DNA of 64,000 nucleotides from DATAPD01 sp036265385. GTDB lineage: Bacteria; Acidobacteriota; Terriglobia; Terriglobales; Acidobacteriaceae. Position numbers and translations under genes: made by a program. Of the stretch, positions 24,137 through 34,126 are shown in pieces. Every line of letters starts with the position of its first letter. Positions within the stretch are counted from its first letter, which is position 1. The notes beneath the pieces are model-generated. The model was given only the letters and a program-made list of their open reading frames with translations, was not told the DNA's origin and ran no database searches. The DNA lies in contig DATAPD010000042.1 in NCBI GenBank assembly GCA_036265385.1, forward strand, positions 186,001 through 250,000. The letters are read 5' to 3'.

Positions 24137-25552
24137 TCACAAAATATACCTCGACAAATCTTGATCTTTCACGATTTCGCTTAGCATCTTCTGAACGTAC
24201 GCGTCGTCGACGGTGATCTGCTCGCCTTTCTTTTCGGGCGCTTCGAAGCTGATCACGTCGAGCACCCTTTCCATGATGGTATGCAGGCGGCGCGCTCCGA
24301 TATTCTCCGTTCCTTCGTTGACGCGAAATGCAAAGCGCGCCACTTCCTCCAAAGCCTCTCGCGTGAATTCGAGTTTCACGCCTTCGGTCTCAAGCAATGC
24401 GGTGTACTGCTTCACAAGTGAAGACTTAGGCTCGGTGAGGATCCGAATGAAATCTTCCATCGTTAGCGATTGCAACTCGACCCGAATCGGAAATCGGCCC
24501 TGCAACTCTGGAATTAAATCGCTCGGTTTCGAAACGTGAAATGCTCCCGCCGCAATAAACAAAATATGATCGGTCCGCACCATTCCATAGCGCGTGTTGA
24601 CCGTTGTTCCTTCGACGATTGGCAAGATGTCGCGCTGCACGCCTTCTCGCGAAACGTCGGGCCCATGGCCGCCTTCGCGTCCGGCAATCTTGTCGATCTC
24701 GTCCAGGAACACGATGCCCGAATTTTCCACCCGGTCGATCGCGGTGCGCGTGACCTGCTCCATGTCAATCAGGCGTTGTTCTTCTTCCTGAATGAGGTAC
24801 TCGAACGCCTCGTTGACCTTCATCTTTCGCTTCTTGGTGCGCTGGCCGAAGATGTTAGGCAACATGTCCTTCATATTGATGTCCATCTCCTCGACGCCTT
24901 GGTTGGAGATGATCTCGAAGGAGGGGAAATTGCGCTCTCGAGTTTCCAGTTCGACAGTACGATCGTCCAGCTTGCCCTCTCTCAATTGCTGGCGCAGTTT
25001 CTCGCGCGTACGCGATTGCGACTCTGAAAGATCGGTAGAAGCATCGATTACGACGCCGCCAGTCGGATTTTCACTCGGCCGCGCGGGTGGCGAGGGCGGC
25101 AGCAAAATATCGAGCAGCCGCTCTTCGGCGTTCAGCTCAGCCTTATCGGAAACATCTTCCAGCTTTTCTTCGCGGACCATATCGATCGCAATCTCGACGA
25201 GGTCACGCACCATCGACTCCACATCCCGACCAACGTACCCGACTTCGGTGAACTTTGACGCTTCGACTTTCAGGAAGGGCGAGTTCGCGAGCTTAGCCAA
25301 CCGACGGGCAATCTCTGTTTTCCCGACTCCCGTCGGTCCGATCATGATGATGTTCTTCGGGATAATTTCTTCAGCCAGTTCTGGTGCGAGCTTTTGCCGA
25401 CGCATGCGATTGCGCAATGCGATAGCAACGGCGCGTTTCGCGTCGTTCTGCCCGACCACATGCTTGTCCAATTCGGCAACGATCTCGCGTGGTGTAAGTT
25501 CGTCCAGCGCGAGTTGCTCTTCTTCAGCGGTAGAGGGTAAATAAATAGCCAT
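24137..25552 (-). CDS. hslU: ATP-dependent protease ATPase subunit HslU
   Basis: 471 residues. The start LTPREIVAELDKHVVGQNDAK is typical, followed by Walker A GPTGVGKTEIARRLAK, the pore motif GYVGRDVE, the I domain with Asp/Glu-rich stretch, Walker B GIVFLDEIDKIAG and the sensor part GRFPIRVEL. The C-terminus DQDLSRYIL is the tail that inserts into HslV. It unfolds substrates for HslV. It is 65 bases downstream of hslV, presumably in the same transcript. Confidence 0.97.
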   Translation of the reverse strand: MAIYLPSTAEEEQLALDELTPREIVAELDKHVVGQNDAKRAVAIALRNRMRRQKLAPELAEEIIPKNIIMIGPTGVGKTEIARRLAKLANSPFLKVEASKFTEVGYVGRDVESMVRDLVEIAIDMVREEKLEDVSDKAELNAEERLLDILLPPSPPARPSENPTGGVVIDASTDLSESQSRTREKLRQQLREGKLDDRTVELETRERNFPSFEIISNQGVEEMDINMKDMLPNIFGQRTKKRKMKVNEAFEYLIQEEEQRLIDMEQVTRTAIDRVENSGIVFLDEIDKIAGREGGHGPDVSREGVQRDILPIVEGTTVNTRYGMVRTDHILFIAAGAFHVSKPSDLIPELQGRFPIRVELQSLTMEDFIRILTEPKSSLVKQYTALLETEGVKLEFTREALEEVARFAFRVNEGTENIGARRLHTIMERVLDVISFEAPEKKGEQITVDDAYVQKMLSEIVKDQDLSRYIL

Positions 25553-25617
25553 AATCAGTTCTCAGCAAGACAGCAAATCCCAATTCTCGTTGAGAAGCGG
25601 GAACAAAGAACTCGTTC

Positions 25618-26160
25618 TTACAATTCCTCAATCGTTAAGCTGTCATTTGTATAGATGCACATCCGGCCTGCGATTTTCATGGCCTGCTCCGCGATGTCGC
25701 GAGCACCGAGTTTTGTATGGTCGGCCAACGCCTGCGCGGCGGCCTGTGCAAACGGCCCCCCACTTCCAATGGCCGCGATACCGCTGTCGGGTTCAATGAC
25801 GTCACCCTGACCGCTAAGAAGAAACGTCTGTTCCCGGTCGGAAACCAGTAATAGCGCTTCGAGATGCCGGAGAAACTTATCTGTCCGCCAGTCTTTCGCC
25901 AACTCGACGGCTGAGCGTCCCAAATTCCCGTGATATTGCTCAAGTTTGGCCTCGAACCGGCTGAATAACGAGAACGCATCCGCGGTCGAGCCTGCGAATC
26001 CGGCAAGAATCTTGTCCTGATACAGCCGGCGGATCTTCTTGGCGCCATGTTTGATGACCGATTCGCCGAGCGTGACTTGGCCGTCTCCGGCCATGACAAC
26101 TTTGCCATCCCGCCGAACGCTTAGAACTGTTGTGGAGCGAATCAGACGCTTAGAACGCAT
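25618..26160 (-). CDS. hslV: ATP-dependent protease proteolytic subunit HslV
   Basis: 180 residues from the ATG at 26160. The conserved core TTVLSVRRDGKVVMAGDGQV starts at residue 10; the first Thr should be the N-terminal nucleophile, so the preceding MRSKRLIRS must be removed. A TTG at 26175 overlaps a perfect TATAAT box and cannot be the start. Other motifs are GFAGSTADAFSLFSRFE and IGSGGPFAQAAA. HslV forms the two hexameric protease rings bound by HslU. Confidence 0.96.
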   Translation of the reverse strand: MRSKRLIRSTTVLSVRRDGKVVMAGDGQVTLGESVIKHGAKKIRRLYQDKILAGFAGSTADAFSLFSRFEAKLEQYHGNLGRSAVELAKDWRTDKFLRHLEALLLVSDREQTFLLSGQGDVIEPDSGIAAIGSGGPFAQAAAQALADHTKLGARDIAEQAMKIAGRMCIYTNDSLTIEEL

Positions 26161-26174
26161 GCGGATAAGAGCCA

Positions 26175-26180
26175 ATTATA
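26175..26180 (-). promoter_or_regulatory. Candidate -10 box for hslVU
   Basis: TATAAT on the minus strand ends 14 bases before the ATG of hslV. The predicted 5' leader is only about 7 bases. No good -35 hexamer was found, and no CIRCE or other heat-shock operator is visible. Confidence 0.4.
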
Positions 26181-26237
26181 ACAGCGAAAACACGGTGTTT
26201 CCGTGCGGGCGAACTTCAAACTTCTGAGCGAGGCCTC

Positions 26238-27398
26238 CTAAAGATCCCATGCCTTGCGGACCCGTTCCCGTAGCCCGCGCAAGCGAGCAGCCGGTTCATT
26301 GGAATAAACGAATCGCAGATAGGTCGCTGCGCGTTCGCTACCCCAGTTTTTCATCGGAGTCGCTGCGACCTTGCCCTTCTCCAGAAGGAGTCGCGAAGCT
26401 TTTTCGGGGTCCATGCTCAGCTTGGAACAATCAATGAGTAGGCACCATCCACCTGCCGGCGGGATGACCGGCAGATCCCGCAACTCTTCCAGGACAACAT
26501 CGCGTCGCGCCTGCCACTCCCTTACCGCCTCGTTCACACCATTCTCACGCGAGGTCATCGCTGCTTCCGCGCCGGGCATAGCGATTCCAACCTGGCAACA
26601 GACATTGGAAATGTTCACCAATCCGATGTCGTTCATGATTTGTTTAGGCCCAACCACCCACCCAACACGCCACCCAATCATCCGCAGTTCTTTTGTGACT
26701 GTACCGACCGTAATGGTTCGATCCGCCATTCCCTCGAGACTTGCGGGATGCAGGTAGGGCCGCTCATCGAACATGATTCGTTCCAGAGCGGCATCGTAGA
26801 GAAGCCAGGCATTCGTTGATCGACACAATTCAGCGACAGCGTTCCAGTCATCGCGAGTGATGAAAGCGCCAGTTGGAAATGACGGGTTCACCATCAGCAC
26901 CACCCGAGTCCTTGGCGAGACGATCTGCTTCAACGCTTCCCGATCCATGGTCCAGCCCTGTGCGCCTGGAACCAGTGGCACGAACTTGGGCACCCCGCCG
27001 GCAAGTCGTATCCGATTCAAAAGGCCAACATAGATTGGATCGTTGAGCACAACTTCATCGCCGGGCTCGAGGAGAGCGAGCAAAGTGTTCAGAATTCCAT
27101 TCAGGCCACCAGTGGTGATGATGCATTGACTGTCCCAGTCATATGGAATACCGCTCAACTGGCTGACGTGGCGAGCGACTGCCTCGCGTAGTTTCTGCTG
27201 CCCCATGAAAGGCAGGTAGCTGTTCGAGGAATCGCTCTCAACAGCTTGCTTCGTTGCGTCGAGGGCGGCCTGCGGCGGACGTATGTCGGTATCCATGTTT
27301 TCCAGTCGCAGGATTTCTGGATCGTTCGCCGCATCTGCAGCATTTCCCATCCGATCTACACCGATGGGCGGCACGAATTGAAGGCGAGACACCGGCAT
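26238..27398 (-). CDS. Class I/II PLP-dependent aminotransferase
   Basis: 386 residues. Fold-type I landmarks: NSYLPFMGQQKLREAVARH (substrate loop), TTGGLNGILNTLLALLEPGDEV, MVNPSFPTG and the PLP Lys in TVTKELRMIGWRVGWVVGP. The Asn of the usual NPxNPTG motif is replaced (NPSFPTG). It is related to aspartate/kynurenine-type aminotransferases; the substrate cannot be assigned. It is upstream of hslVU by 77 bases but a promoter-like box for hslV intervenes. Confidence 0.88.
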   Translation of the reverse strand: MPVSRLQFVPPIGVDRMGNAADAANDPEILRLENMDTDIRPPQAALDATKQAVESDSSNSYLPFMGQQKLREAVARHVSQLSGIPYDWDSQCIITTGGLNGILNTLLALLEPGDEVVLNDPIYVGLLNRIRLAGGVPKFVPLVPGAQGWTMDREALKQIVSPRTRVVLMVNPSFPTGAFITRDDWNAVAELCRSTNAWLLYDAALERIMFDERPYLHPASLEGMADRTITVGTVTKELRMIGWRVGWVVGPKQIMNDIGLVNISNVCCQVGIAMPGAEAAMTSRENGVNEAVREWQARRDVVLEELRDLPVIPPAGGWCLLIDCSKLSMDPEKASRLLLEKGKVAATPMKNWGSERAATYLRFVYSNEPAARLRGLRERVRKAWDL

Positions 27399-27517
27399 AA
27401 ATGTTTGTCGATTCTAGATGGATGATGGCTGATTGGAAAACGTTCGAAGCGATGAAGCGGAATGAAGAAAGCTAATTCCGCTCATCGCAACTCAGGCCAT
27501 CGCAAACGTCAGGGCCC

Positions 27518-30319
27518 CTATACGCCGACGGGTTGTTCGCTAGGTTTCCCCATCAACAACTGACGCAGCACGTATTGGAGAATCCCACCATTCGCGTAAT
27601 ACTGCGCTTCTTGTGGCGTATCGATACGTAGTGACACCTTAAAATCTGTGGCCTTGCCATTGGCTGTCGCGCGGACCGACAGTTGACGCCCGGACGTAAA
27701 TTTCTCGACTGCATCTCGAACGCCGGAAATCTCGAAGGTTTCTTCGCCAGTCAACTTAAGTGATTCGGCCGATTCACCGGGTAAGAACTGCAACGGCAGG
27801 ATGCCCATACCGACGAGATTCGATCGATGAATGCGCTCGTAGCTTTCGGCAATTACGGCACGCACTCCAAGGAGCCGAGGCCCCTTTGCCGCCCAATCGC
27901 GAGACGAACCCGACCCGTATTCTTTTCCGGCAAGGATTACTAGAGGTACACCCGCAGCCTGGTACTTCGCGGAGGCATCGAAGATGCTCATTTCCTCTCC
28001 GCTGGGCAGATGACGCGTGAAGCCGCCTTCGACATTCACCATTTTGTTTCGAAGGCGAGTATTGGCGAATGTTCCACGCACCATCACTTCGTGATTTCCT
28101 CTCCGCGAACCGTAGGAGTTGAAATCAGTTGGCTGCACTCCGTGTTCGATCAGATATTTTCCAGCTGGGCTGTCTTTCTTGATTGAACCAGCAGGCGAGA
28201 TGTGGTCGGTTGTCACGCTATCGCCAAGAACAGCCAGCACTCGCGCGCTCCGAATCTCATCCACGGCGGAAGGCCTGACCTTCATGTCGTCGAAGTACGG
28301 GGCTTTGCGTATGTAAGTCGAGTCTTTCTCCCATACGTACGTCTCGCCCTTTGGAGTCGGCAGAGATCTCCACCGTTCATCTCCCTGGTAAACGTCTTCA
28401 TAACTCTTGCGAAACAAGTCGGAGGATACCGAGTTGGCTATCACTTCTTCAATTTCACGCTGAGTCGGCCAAAGATCCGTGAGGAACACCGGCTTGCCGT
28501 CCTTACCTTTGCCAAGCGCATCTTTGTGCAGATCAAGATCAATTTTGCCGGCCAGAGCGAAAGCGACCACCAGCGGAGGAGACATTAAGTAATTGGCACG
28601 GACCTCGGAATTGATCCTGCCTTCGAAATTCCGATTGCCCGATAGAACCGACGCTACGACCAGATCTTTTTCGTCGATAGCTTGTGAAACTTCAGTTGGC
28701 AGCGGTCCGGAATTTCCGATACAGGTCGTGCAGCCATATCCGACGAGATGGAAATTCAACTTCTCCAAATAAGGCATCAGCCCGGCATTGATCAGGTAAT
28801 CACGAACGGTCTTCGATCCTGGAGCGAGCGATGTTTTTACCCAAGCAGGAACGCTCAATCCCTTTTCGACGGCCTTTTTGGCGAGCAGACCTGCGCCAAT
28901 CAGCACCGAGGGATTTGAGGTATTCGTGCAGCTCGTGATCGCAGCGATAACGACACTCCCGTGTTTCAGTGAGTTCTTGACGCTCGCGGGCACATGTTCC
29001 TGCACGCTGTGATCTTCCACACCGACCGCCGCGGGGTTGCCGCCTTCGCCTTCCCACTTACCAACTTGATTGGCAGTGCTTGTAGGCGCGACAGTTTTCG
29101 CTGCGGACTTGGGCTTGATCAAGGACGGTAGCGCCTGCTGGAACGATTCGCCTGCTTTTGACAGCACCACGCGATCTTGCGGACGTTTCGGCCCCGCCAG
29201 ACTCGGTTCGACGGTTGCGAGATCGAGTGACAAGAGCTCGGAGTACTCAGCTTCCGGAGTTCTCTCATCGTGGAACATGCCCTGTTCGCGAGCATAGGCT
29301 TCGACCAGCGCGATCTGTTCATCCGAGCGTCCCGTGAGTTTCAAATAGCGGAGACTTTCTTTATCGATCGGGAAGATGCCACAGGTCGCGCCATATTCAG
29401 GCGACATGTTTGCGATGGTGGCTCGGTCTGCGAGCGCGAGTTCCTGAAGACCCGGCCCGAAGTATTCGACAAATTTTCCGACGACTCCGTGCTTGCGGAG
29501 CATCTCCGTAATCGTAAGCACCAGGTCAGTTGCGGTGGCGCCTTCGCGCAGGCGGCCCGTCAACTTCACCCCGACGACGAGCGGGATCAGCATCGAAACT
29601 GGTTGTCCCAGCAAAGCAGCCTCAGCTTCGATTCCACCTACGCCCCAACCGAGCACGCCTAACCCGTTGATCATGGTCGTGTGGGAATCTGTGCCCACAA
29701 GCGTGTCCGGATAAGCGATGCGCTTGCCATTGGTCTCATGAACGAAAACGACTCGAGCCAGGTATTCCAGGTTCACCTGGTGCACGATTCCAGTGTCGGG
29801 CGGAACGATCGCCAAATCGCGAAATGCCGTTTGTCCCCAGCGGAGAAATGCGTACCGCTCCTTATTGCGCTCGAACTCGAGCAACGCATTGATGTCAAAT
29901 GCCTCGGGTTTTCCGAACTCATCCACCTGCACAGAGTGGTCGATCACCAACTCCGCAGGGGCTAATGGGTTGATTTTCGAAGGATCATCGCTCAGCATTT
30001 TCATGGCATCTCGCATCGCCGCGAGATCGACGACAGCGGGTACACCCGTAAAGTCCTGCATCAGGACCCGCGCCGGAGTAAAGGCAATTTCCCTTTCGGG
30101 TTTCGAATTTCTGTTCCAAGCGGCAAGGGCACGTACCACTTCCTTCGTGACATTTTGCCCATCTTCGGTGCGCAACAGGTTCTCAAGCAGAATGCGCAGG
30201 GAGAACGGCAGGTGCTTCGTCGAGATGCCCTGCTTGTCGAGCGCATCCAGGCGATAAATCTCGAATTCTTTCCCGTTTACTTTGAAGGTGGAGCGAGCGT
30301 TGAAGCTATTCAATGACAT
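27518..30319 (-). CDS. acnA: Aconitate hydratase (AcnA/IRP type)
   Basis: 933 residues, slightly longer than most AcnA. The [4Fe-4S] ligands are in AAITSCTNTSNPSV and GYGCTTCIGNSGPL. DSHTTMINGLGVLGWGVGGIEAEA and GKEYGSGSSRDWAAKGP are conserved substrate motifs. A ~35-residue Ala/Ser/Gly-rich insert (SAAKTVAPTSTANQVGKWEG region) lies before the second half. It isomerises citrate to isocitrate in the TCA cycle. It stands alone with its own upstream region (30320-30425). Confidence 0.96.
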   Translation of the reverse strand: MSLNSFNARSTFKVNGKEFEIYRLDALDKQGISTKHLPFSLRILLENLLRTEDGQNVTKEVVRALAAWNRNSKPEREIAFTPARVLMQDFTGVPAVVDLAAMRDAMKMLSDDPSKINPLAPAELVIDHSVQVDEFGKPEAFDINALLEFERNKERYAFLRWGQTAFRDLAIVPPDTGIVHQVNLEYLARVVFVHETNGKRIAYPDTLVGTDSHTTMINGLGVLGWGVGGIEAEAALLGQPVSMLIPLVVGVKLTGRLREGATATDLVLTITEMLRKHGVVGKFVEYFGPGLQELALADRATIANMSPEYGATCGIFPIDKESLRYLKLTGRSDEQIALVEAYAREQGMFHDERTPEAEYSELLSLDLATVEPSLAGPKRPQDRVVLSKAGESFQQALPSLIKPKSAAKTVAPTSTANQVGKWEGEGGNPAAVGVEDHSVQEHVPASVKNSLKHGSVVIAAITSCTNTSNPSVLIGAGLLAKKAVEKGLSVPAWVKTSLAPGSKTVRDYLINAGLMPYLEKLNFHLVGYGCTTCIGNSGPLPTEVSQAIDEKDLVVASVLSGNRNFEGRINSEVRANYLMSPPLVVAFALAGKIDLDLHKDALGKGKDGKPVFLTDLWPTQREIEEVIANSVSSDLFRKSYEDVYQGDERWRSLPTPKGETYVWEKDSTYIRKAPYFDDMKVRPSAVDEIRSARVLAVLGDSVTTDHISPAGSIKKDSPAGKYLIEHGVQPTDFNSYGSRRGNHEVMVRGTFANTRLRNKMVNVEGGFTRHLPSGEEMSIFDASAKYQAAGVPLVILAGKEYGSGSSRDWAAKGPRLLGVRAVIAESYERIHRSNLVGMGILPLQFLPGESAESLKLTGEETFEISGVRDAVEKFTSGRQLSVRATANGKATDFKVSLRIDTPQEAQYYANGGILQYVLRQLLMGKPSEQPVGV

Positions 30320-30425
30320 AAGTGCGTCCCTACTAGTAGAGGATGCGCGGAGCCTGCTAAACGGCTCGGCACGCGATAACTGAAATTTCTAGTTTATACC
30401 CTTGGAACGGCTACGACAGGTAGCT

Positions 30426-31784
30426 TCAGGCAAAGAGTTGGTGGAAGAACTGCAAAAGCAACCAAGCATTTAGCGCAGCGATCAGAACGGCAACAAACCA
30501 CGACAGCGCTTTCACCCAGTTTGCATTCACAAACTCACCCATCTTGCGCTTGTCGCTCGTGAAAATGACCAGCGGGAAGACGGCGAAGCTGAGCTGCATA
30601 CTCAAAATCACCTGGCTCAAGATCAATAATTTCGCTGTGCCGCGTTCGCCAGCAATTGCGGTCACAATGACTGCCGGCACGATGGCGATCAATCGCGTGA
30701 TCAGGCGTCGCAACCACGGCTTTAGACGGATGTCTAAAAACCCTTCCATGATCACTTGTCCGGCCAAAGTTCCAGTAAGCGTCGAATTCTGTCCTGACGC
30801 AAGCAGAGCTAAAGCGAAAACGGTGCTCGCTCCTGTTACACCAAGGAGGGGAGTGAGCAACTTGTAGGCATCCTGGATCTCTGCCACATCGCTATAGCCA
30901 TTTCTGTAAAAGGTGGCGGCTGAGACGATCAAAATCGCCGCATTTACGAACAGAGCAAGCGTCAGTGCGATAGTGGAATCGATGGTGCAGAAGCGGATTG
31001 CTTCCCGCATGCCTGTTCGAGTGCGCTCAAATCTTCTCGTCTGCACGATGGCCGAGTGCAGATAGAGGTTATGAGGCATTACCGTCGCGCCAAGAATTCC
31101 GATCGCGATATAAAGCATCGATGGATCGCGGATGATTTGAGCGGAAGGAAAGAAGAATCCGTGCAGCACTCCCGCGAGCGACGGTTTCGCTAAAAGAATT
31201 TCGATCGTGAAGCAAACTGCGATCATGCCGATCAGCGAAATCACGATCGCTTCGATCAAACGAAACCCCTTTTGCTGCAGGAACAGAATGAACATGACAT
31301 CGAGCGCAGTCAGGCATACGCCCCAGAGCAGAGGAATTCCAAACAACAGATTGAGTGCGATTGCGGACCCGATAACTTCTGCAAGGTCGCACGCCGCAAT
31401 CGCCACCTCGGCGAGAACCCATAGGCCCAGAGTCACGGGCCGCGAATAATGATCACGGCATGCCTGCGCAAGGTCCCGGCCGGTGGCCACCCCAAGCTTC
31501 ACGCAAAGGCTCTGCAGCAGAATGGCCATCAAGTTGGAAAGCAGGATGACCGACAAAAGTGTGTAGTTGTACTTCGAACCGCCGGCAAGATCGGTAGCCC
31601 AGTTACCTGGATCCATGTAGCCCACCGCGACCAGGAAGCCAGGGCCCGCAAACGCAAGCAGTTTTCTTAGGTTCGTCGCAGATTTGGGCACATAAAGGCT
31701 GCTGTGAACTTCAGGCAGACTCGGACGCGTGGCCGCATGCCGCCATGCGCTTTCATCCCGAGGTGTAAGCTCACTCGTCCCCAT
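30426..31784 (-). CDS. mntH: Nramp-family divalent metal (Mn2+/Fe2+) transporter
   Basis: 452 residues with about eleven membrane helices. The metal-site motif DPGNWATDLAGGS lies in helix 1 and VMPHNLYLHSAI in helix 6, where the usual Ala-Met is replaced by Val-Met before Pro. It imports Mn2+ with protons. mntR is directly upstream on the same strand (115 bases apart), so the transporter is probably Mn-regulated. Confidence 0.93.
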   Translation of the reverse strand: MGTSELTPRDESAWRHAATRPSLPEVHSSLYVPKSATNLRKLLAFAGPGFLVAVGYMDPGNWATDLAGGSKYNYTLLSVILLSNLMAILLQSLCVKLGVATGRDLAQACRDHYSRPVTLGLWVLAEVAIAACDLAEVIGSAIALNLLFGIPLLWGVCLTALDVMFILFLQQKGFRLIEAIVISLIGMIAVCFTIEILLAKPSLAGVLHGFFFPSAQIIRDPSMLYIAIGILGATVMPHNLYLHSAIVQTRRFERTRTGMREAIRFCTIDSTIALTLALFVNAAILIVSAATFYRNGYSDVAEIQDAYKLLTPLLGVTGASTVFALALLASGQNSTLTGTLAGQVIMEGFLDIRLKPWLRRLITRLIAIVPAVIVTAIAGERGTAKLLILSQVILSMQLSFAVFPLVIFTSDKRKMGEFVNANWVKALSWFVAVLIAALNAWLLLQFFHQLFA

Positions 31785-31899
31785 ACAGCCCCTGCATCCT
31801 TAGCACAAGTATACCCTGAGATGTAAACCATAGTTAAGTTACCAAAGCGGCAAGATTTCACCGGCTGATTGAGCCTTGTGGTCTGTAAAAAGGTTGTTG

Positions 31900-32565
31900 C
31901 TATCGCTTGGAAGGAGTACTGGCAACCCAGATCTTGGAAGCCGCTGCCGCGCCCAGTGACACTTCCCCCGCCTGCGTTCGGAGGCTCAGCGTGTCGTCGT
32001 AGTTCGTGTGTTGAAGTTCGATCCGGGAGCCGGGCCGAATTCCGCGAGACTCCAACAATTCCAGCAGCCTGCGATCACGTTCGTAAATTCCGCTGACCTG
32101 ATAGGTTTTCCCTGGATCAGCTTGCGAGAGTAGCGTCAGTCCGCGTCGTCGCCGGCTTGTTGGACTTTCCAGTTCGCTCAGATTGCCGTGAGGGCAGGCT
32201 CCGCCGCGCCCCAACTTTGAAAGAAGTTTCGCCTCGAAATCCGGGGACACAGCATGCTCTAGCCTCTCGGCCTCGTCGTGCACTTTCCACCATTCCATAC
32301 CAAACAGCTCGGACAGCATTCTCTCGATGAGGTGATGGCGCAACGTCAGATGCCTTGCAATCCGCGTTCCCGCTGCAGTCAAACGGACTCTGCCATCGGC
32401 CTGCACGCGAACCAGGTTATCTTTCTTCAATCTTCGAAGCGCCATGGTCACTGCCGGCGCAGACACCTTCAACCAATGAGCCAGCGTGGCCGAGATGACC
32501 GTCTCTCCCTCGCTCTCGGCCTCTAGGATAGCCTTGAGGTAGTCCTCTTTCGACACAGTGATCAT
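31900..32565 (-). CDS. mntR: DtxR/MntR-family metalloregulator
   Basis: 221 residues: an N-terminal winged helix (VSKEDYLKAILEAE, LKVSAPAVTMALRRLKKDNL), a dimerisation/metal domain (HHLIERMLSELFGMEWWKVHDEAERLEH in part, with His and Glu ligands), and a C-terminal FeoA/SH3-like domain from ~150. It should bind Mn2+ or Fe2+ and repress mntH, the next gene. I looked for a palindromic operator in 31785-31899 and found only weak candidates around TTAACTATGGTTTAC. Confidence 0.9.
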   Translation of the reverse strand: MITVSKEDYLKAILEAESEGETVISATLAHWLKVSAPAVTMALRRLKKDNLVRVQADGRVRLTAAGTRIARHLTLRHHLIERMLSELFGMEWWKVHDEAERLEHAVSPDFEAKLLSKLGRGGACPHGNLSELESPTSRRRRGLTLLSQADPGKTYQVSGIYERDRRLLELLESRGIRPGSRIELQHTNYDDTLSLRTQAGEVSLGAAAASKIWVASTPSKR

Positions 32566-32682
32566 GAATGAAAGAATTATAGAGGGCTCGCGGCTAGGTT
32601 CTAGCCTTGAGTGACGATTTCGAATTCTTTAGGGCACTTAGCCGTGGCATGCGGCTCCTCCTGTTCTTGTCCCCCACGATAG

Positions 32683-32727
32683 ACAATGAAAAATCTGAAA
32701 TCTGAGATCTGACATTCTAAAAATCTC
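32683..32727. repeat. Degenerate ATCTGA tract upstream of purD
   Basis: Imperfect units of AAATCTGA/GATCTGACAT occupy the space between mntR and the purD promoter. A similar texture (CTGAAAACTGACATCTGAGA) is seen at 53053-53096. Confidence 0.45.
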
Positions 32728-32742
32728 CAGCCCTCTCTCAGT

Positions 32743-32771
32743 TTGACATCACCCTCTCCTGCCCCTAACCT
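32743..32771 (+). promoter_or_regulatory. Sigma-70-like promoter of purD
   Basis: A perfect TTGACA at 32743-32748 is followed by a 17-base spacer and TAACCT at 32766-32771. The purD ATG begins 12 bases after the -10 box, so the leader would be about 5 bases. Confidence 0.5.
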
Positions 32772-32783
32772 AATTTGTCCATC

Positions 32784-34055
32784 ATGAAAGTTCTGGTCAT
32801 AGGAAGTGGCGGCAGAGAGCACGCGCTTGTGTGGAAACTGCGTCAATCGCCTCGCGTACACCAGATTGTTTGCGCGCCTGGCAATGGCGGGATCGCTGCT
32901 GATGCCACTTGTCTGCCGGTTGATGTGAAAAGCCTGGATTCTCTTGTTGCGGTTGCGAATCGAATCCAGCCCGATCTCACCATCATCGGACCGGAACTGC
33001 CTCTGACGCTTGGTGTGGTCGATGAGTTTACCCGACGTGGATGGCGTACGTTCGGTCCGACCAAAGCGGCCGCACAGCTTGAATCCAGCAAAAGTTTTGC
33101 CAAGGAATTCATGCAGCGGCACCACATCCCGACCGCGCATTACATGATTTGCCACTCGGTTGAAGAAGTCCGTGCTGCGCTTCCACACTTTCATACCCCG
33201 ATCGTTGTAAAAGCCGATGGCCTTGCTGCCGGCAAAGGTGTTGTCATCGCCAAAACGAAAGAAGAGGCCGCCAGCACTGCGACTGAAATGCTCAGTGGCC
33301 GAATGCTAGGCGATGCGGGCGCATGTGTGGTTCTTGAGGAGTGCCTCAAAGGGGAAGAGTTGTCATTTTTGGTTGTAAGTGACGGCGTGCGCATTGCCCC
33401 GCTTGTCGGCGCACAAGATCACAAACGCGTCGGCGACGGCGATACCGGTCCCAACACTGGAGGGATGGGTGCATACTCCACCCCGACGATTGTCGACGAT
33501 CAGATGCGCGCATGGCTCGTCAATCACATTGCGAAACCAGTCATTGATGGCATGAAAGCGGAAGGAGCGGAGTACAAAGGCGTTTTGTATTGTGGGCTGA
33601 TGATGACCGCGCGTGGACCGATGGTGCTCGAGTTCAACTGCCGATTCGGCGACCCCGAAACTCAAGCCATTCTCGTTCGATTGGAAAGCGACTTGGTGGA
33701 AGCGCTGGAAGCGTCGATCGACGGTCGCACGAGCGATGGCGATTTCCGCTGGAGTTCGGAATCTTCCGTCTGTGTCGTGCTTGCTTCCGGAGGTTATCCG
33801 GGAACATTCGAGGCCGGCAAAAAAATCCTTGGCCTGGATGATGCGGGCAAAGTACCAGGCGTGACTGTTTTTCATGCTGCAACTTCGGTTCGCGATGACA
33901 CGTTTTTCACCTCCGGAGGTCGCGTCTTGGGCGTGACGGCCCACGCTCCGCAACTAAAGGATGCGGTCGAGCGCGCCTATGAATCGGCCGCTCGCATTCA
34001 GTTTGATGGAATGCATTATCGAAAAGACATCGCTGCGCGCGCCATAAAAACCTAG
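32784..34055 (+). CDS. purD: Phosphoribosylamine-glycine ligase
   Basis: 423 residues from the ATG at 32784 that gives MKVLVIGSGGREHALVWKL. ATP-grasp motifs are clear: VKADGLAAGKGVVIA, GDGDTGPNTGGMGAYSP-like loop and LEFNCRFGDPETQ. The enzyme joins glycine to phosphoribosylamine in purine synthesis. No Shine-Dalgarno site is visible and the predicted promoter lies very close. purE follows after 71 bases on the same strand. Confidence 0.97.
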   Translation: MKVLVIGSGGREHALVWKLRQSPRVHQIVCAPGNGGIAADATCLPVDVKSLDSLVAVANRIQPDLTIIGPELPLTLGVVDEFTRRGWRTFGPTKAAAQLESSKSFAKEFMQRHHIPTAHYMICHSVEEVRAALPHFHTPIVVKADGLAAGKGVVIAKTKEEAASTATEMLSGRMLGDAGACVVLEECLKGEELSFLVVSDGVRIAPLVGAQDHKRVGDGDTGPNTGGMGAYSTPTIVDDQMRAWLVNHIAKPVIDGMKAEGAEYKGVLYCGLMMTARGPMVLEFNCRFGDPETQAILVRLESDLVEALEASIDGRTSDGDFRWSSESSVCVVLASGGYPGTFEAGKKILGLDDAGKVPGVTVFHAATSVRDDTFFTSGGRVLGVTAHAPQLKDAVERAYESAARIQFDGMHYRKDIAARAIKT

Positions 34056-34126
34056 CCACGAAGACTCTACTATTCTGTAAAATCGCACGTTCACCTTAGA
34101 AAATTAAACTGGTCTTAGGGAAAATT

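Noticed and set aside
31785..31899. MntR operator between mntR and mntH
   Set aside because: TTAACTATGGTTTAC looks roughly symmetric, but its halves agree at only three of seven positions. Not enough to call a site.
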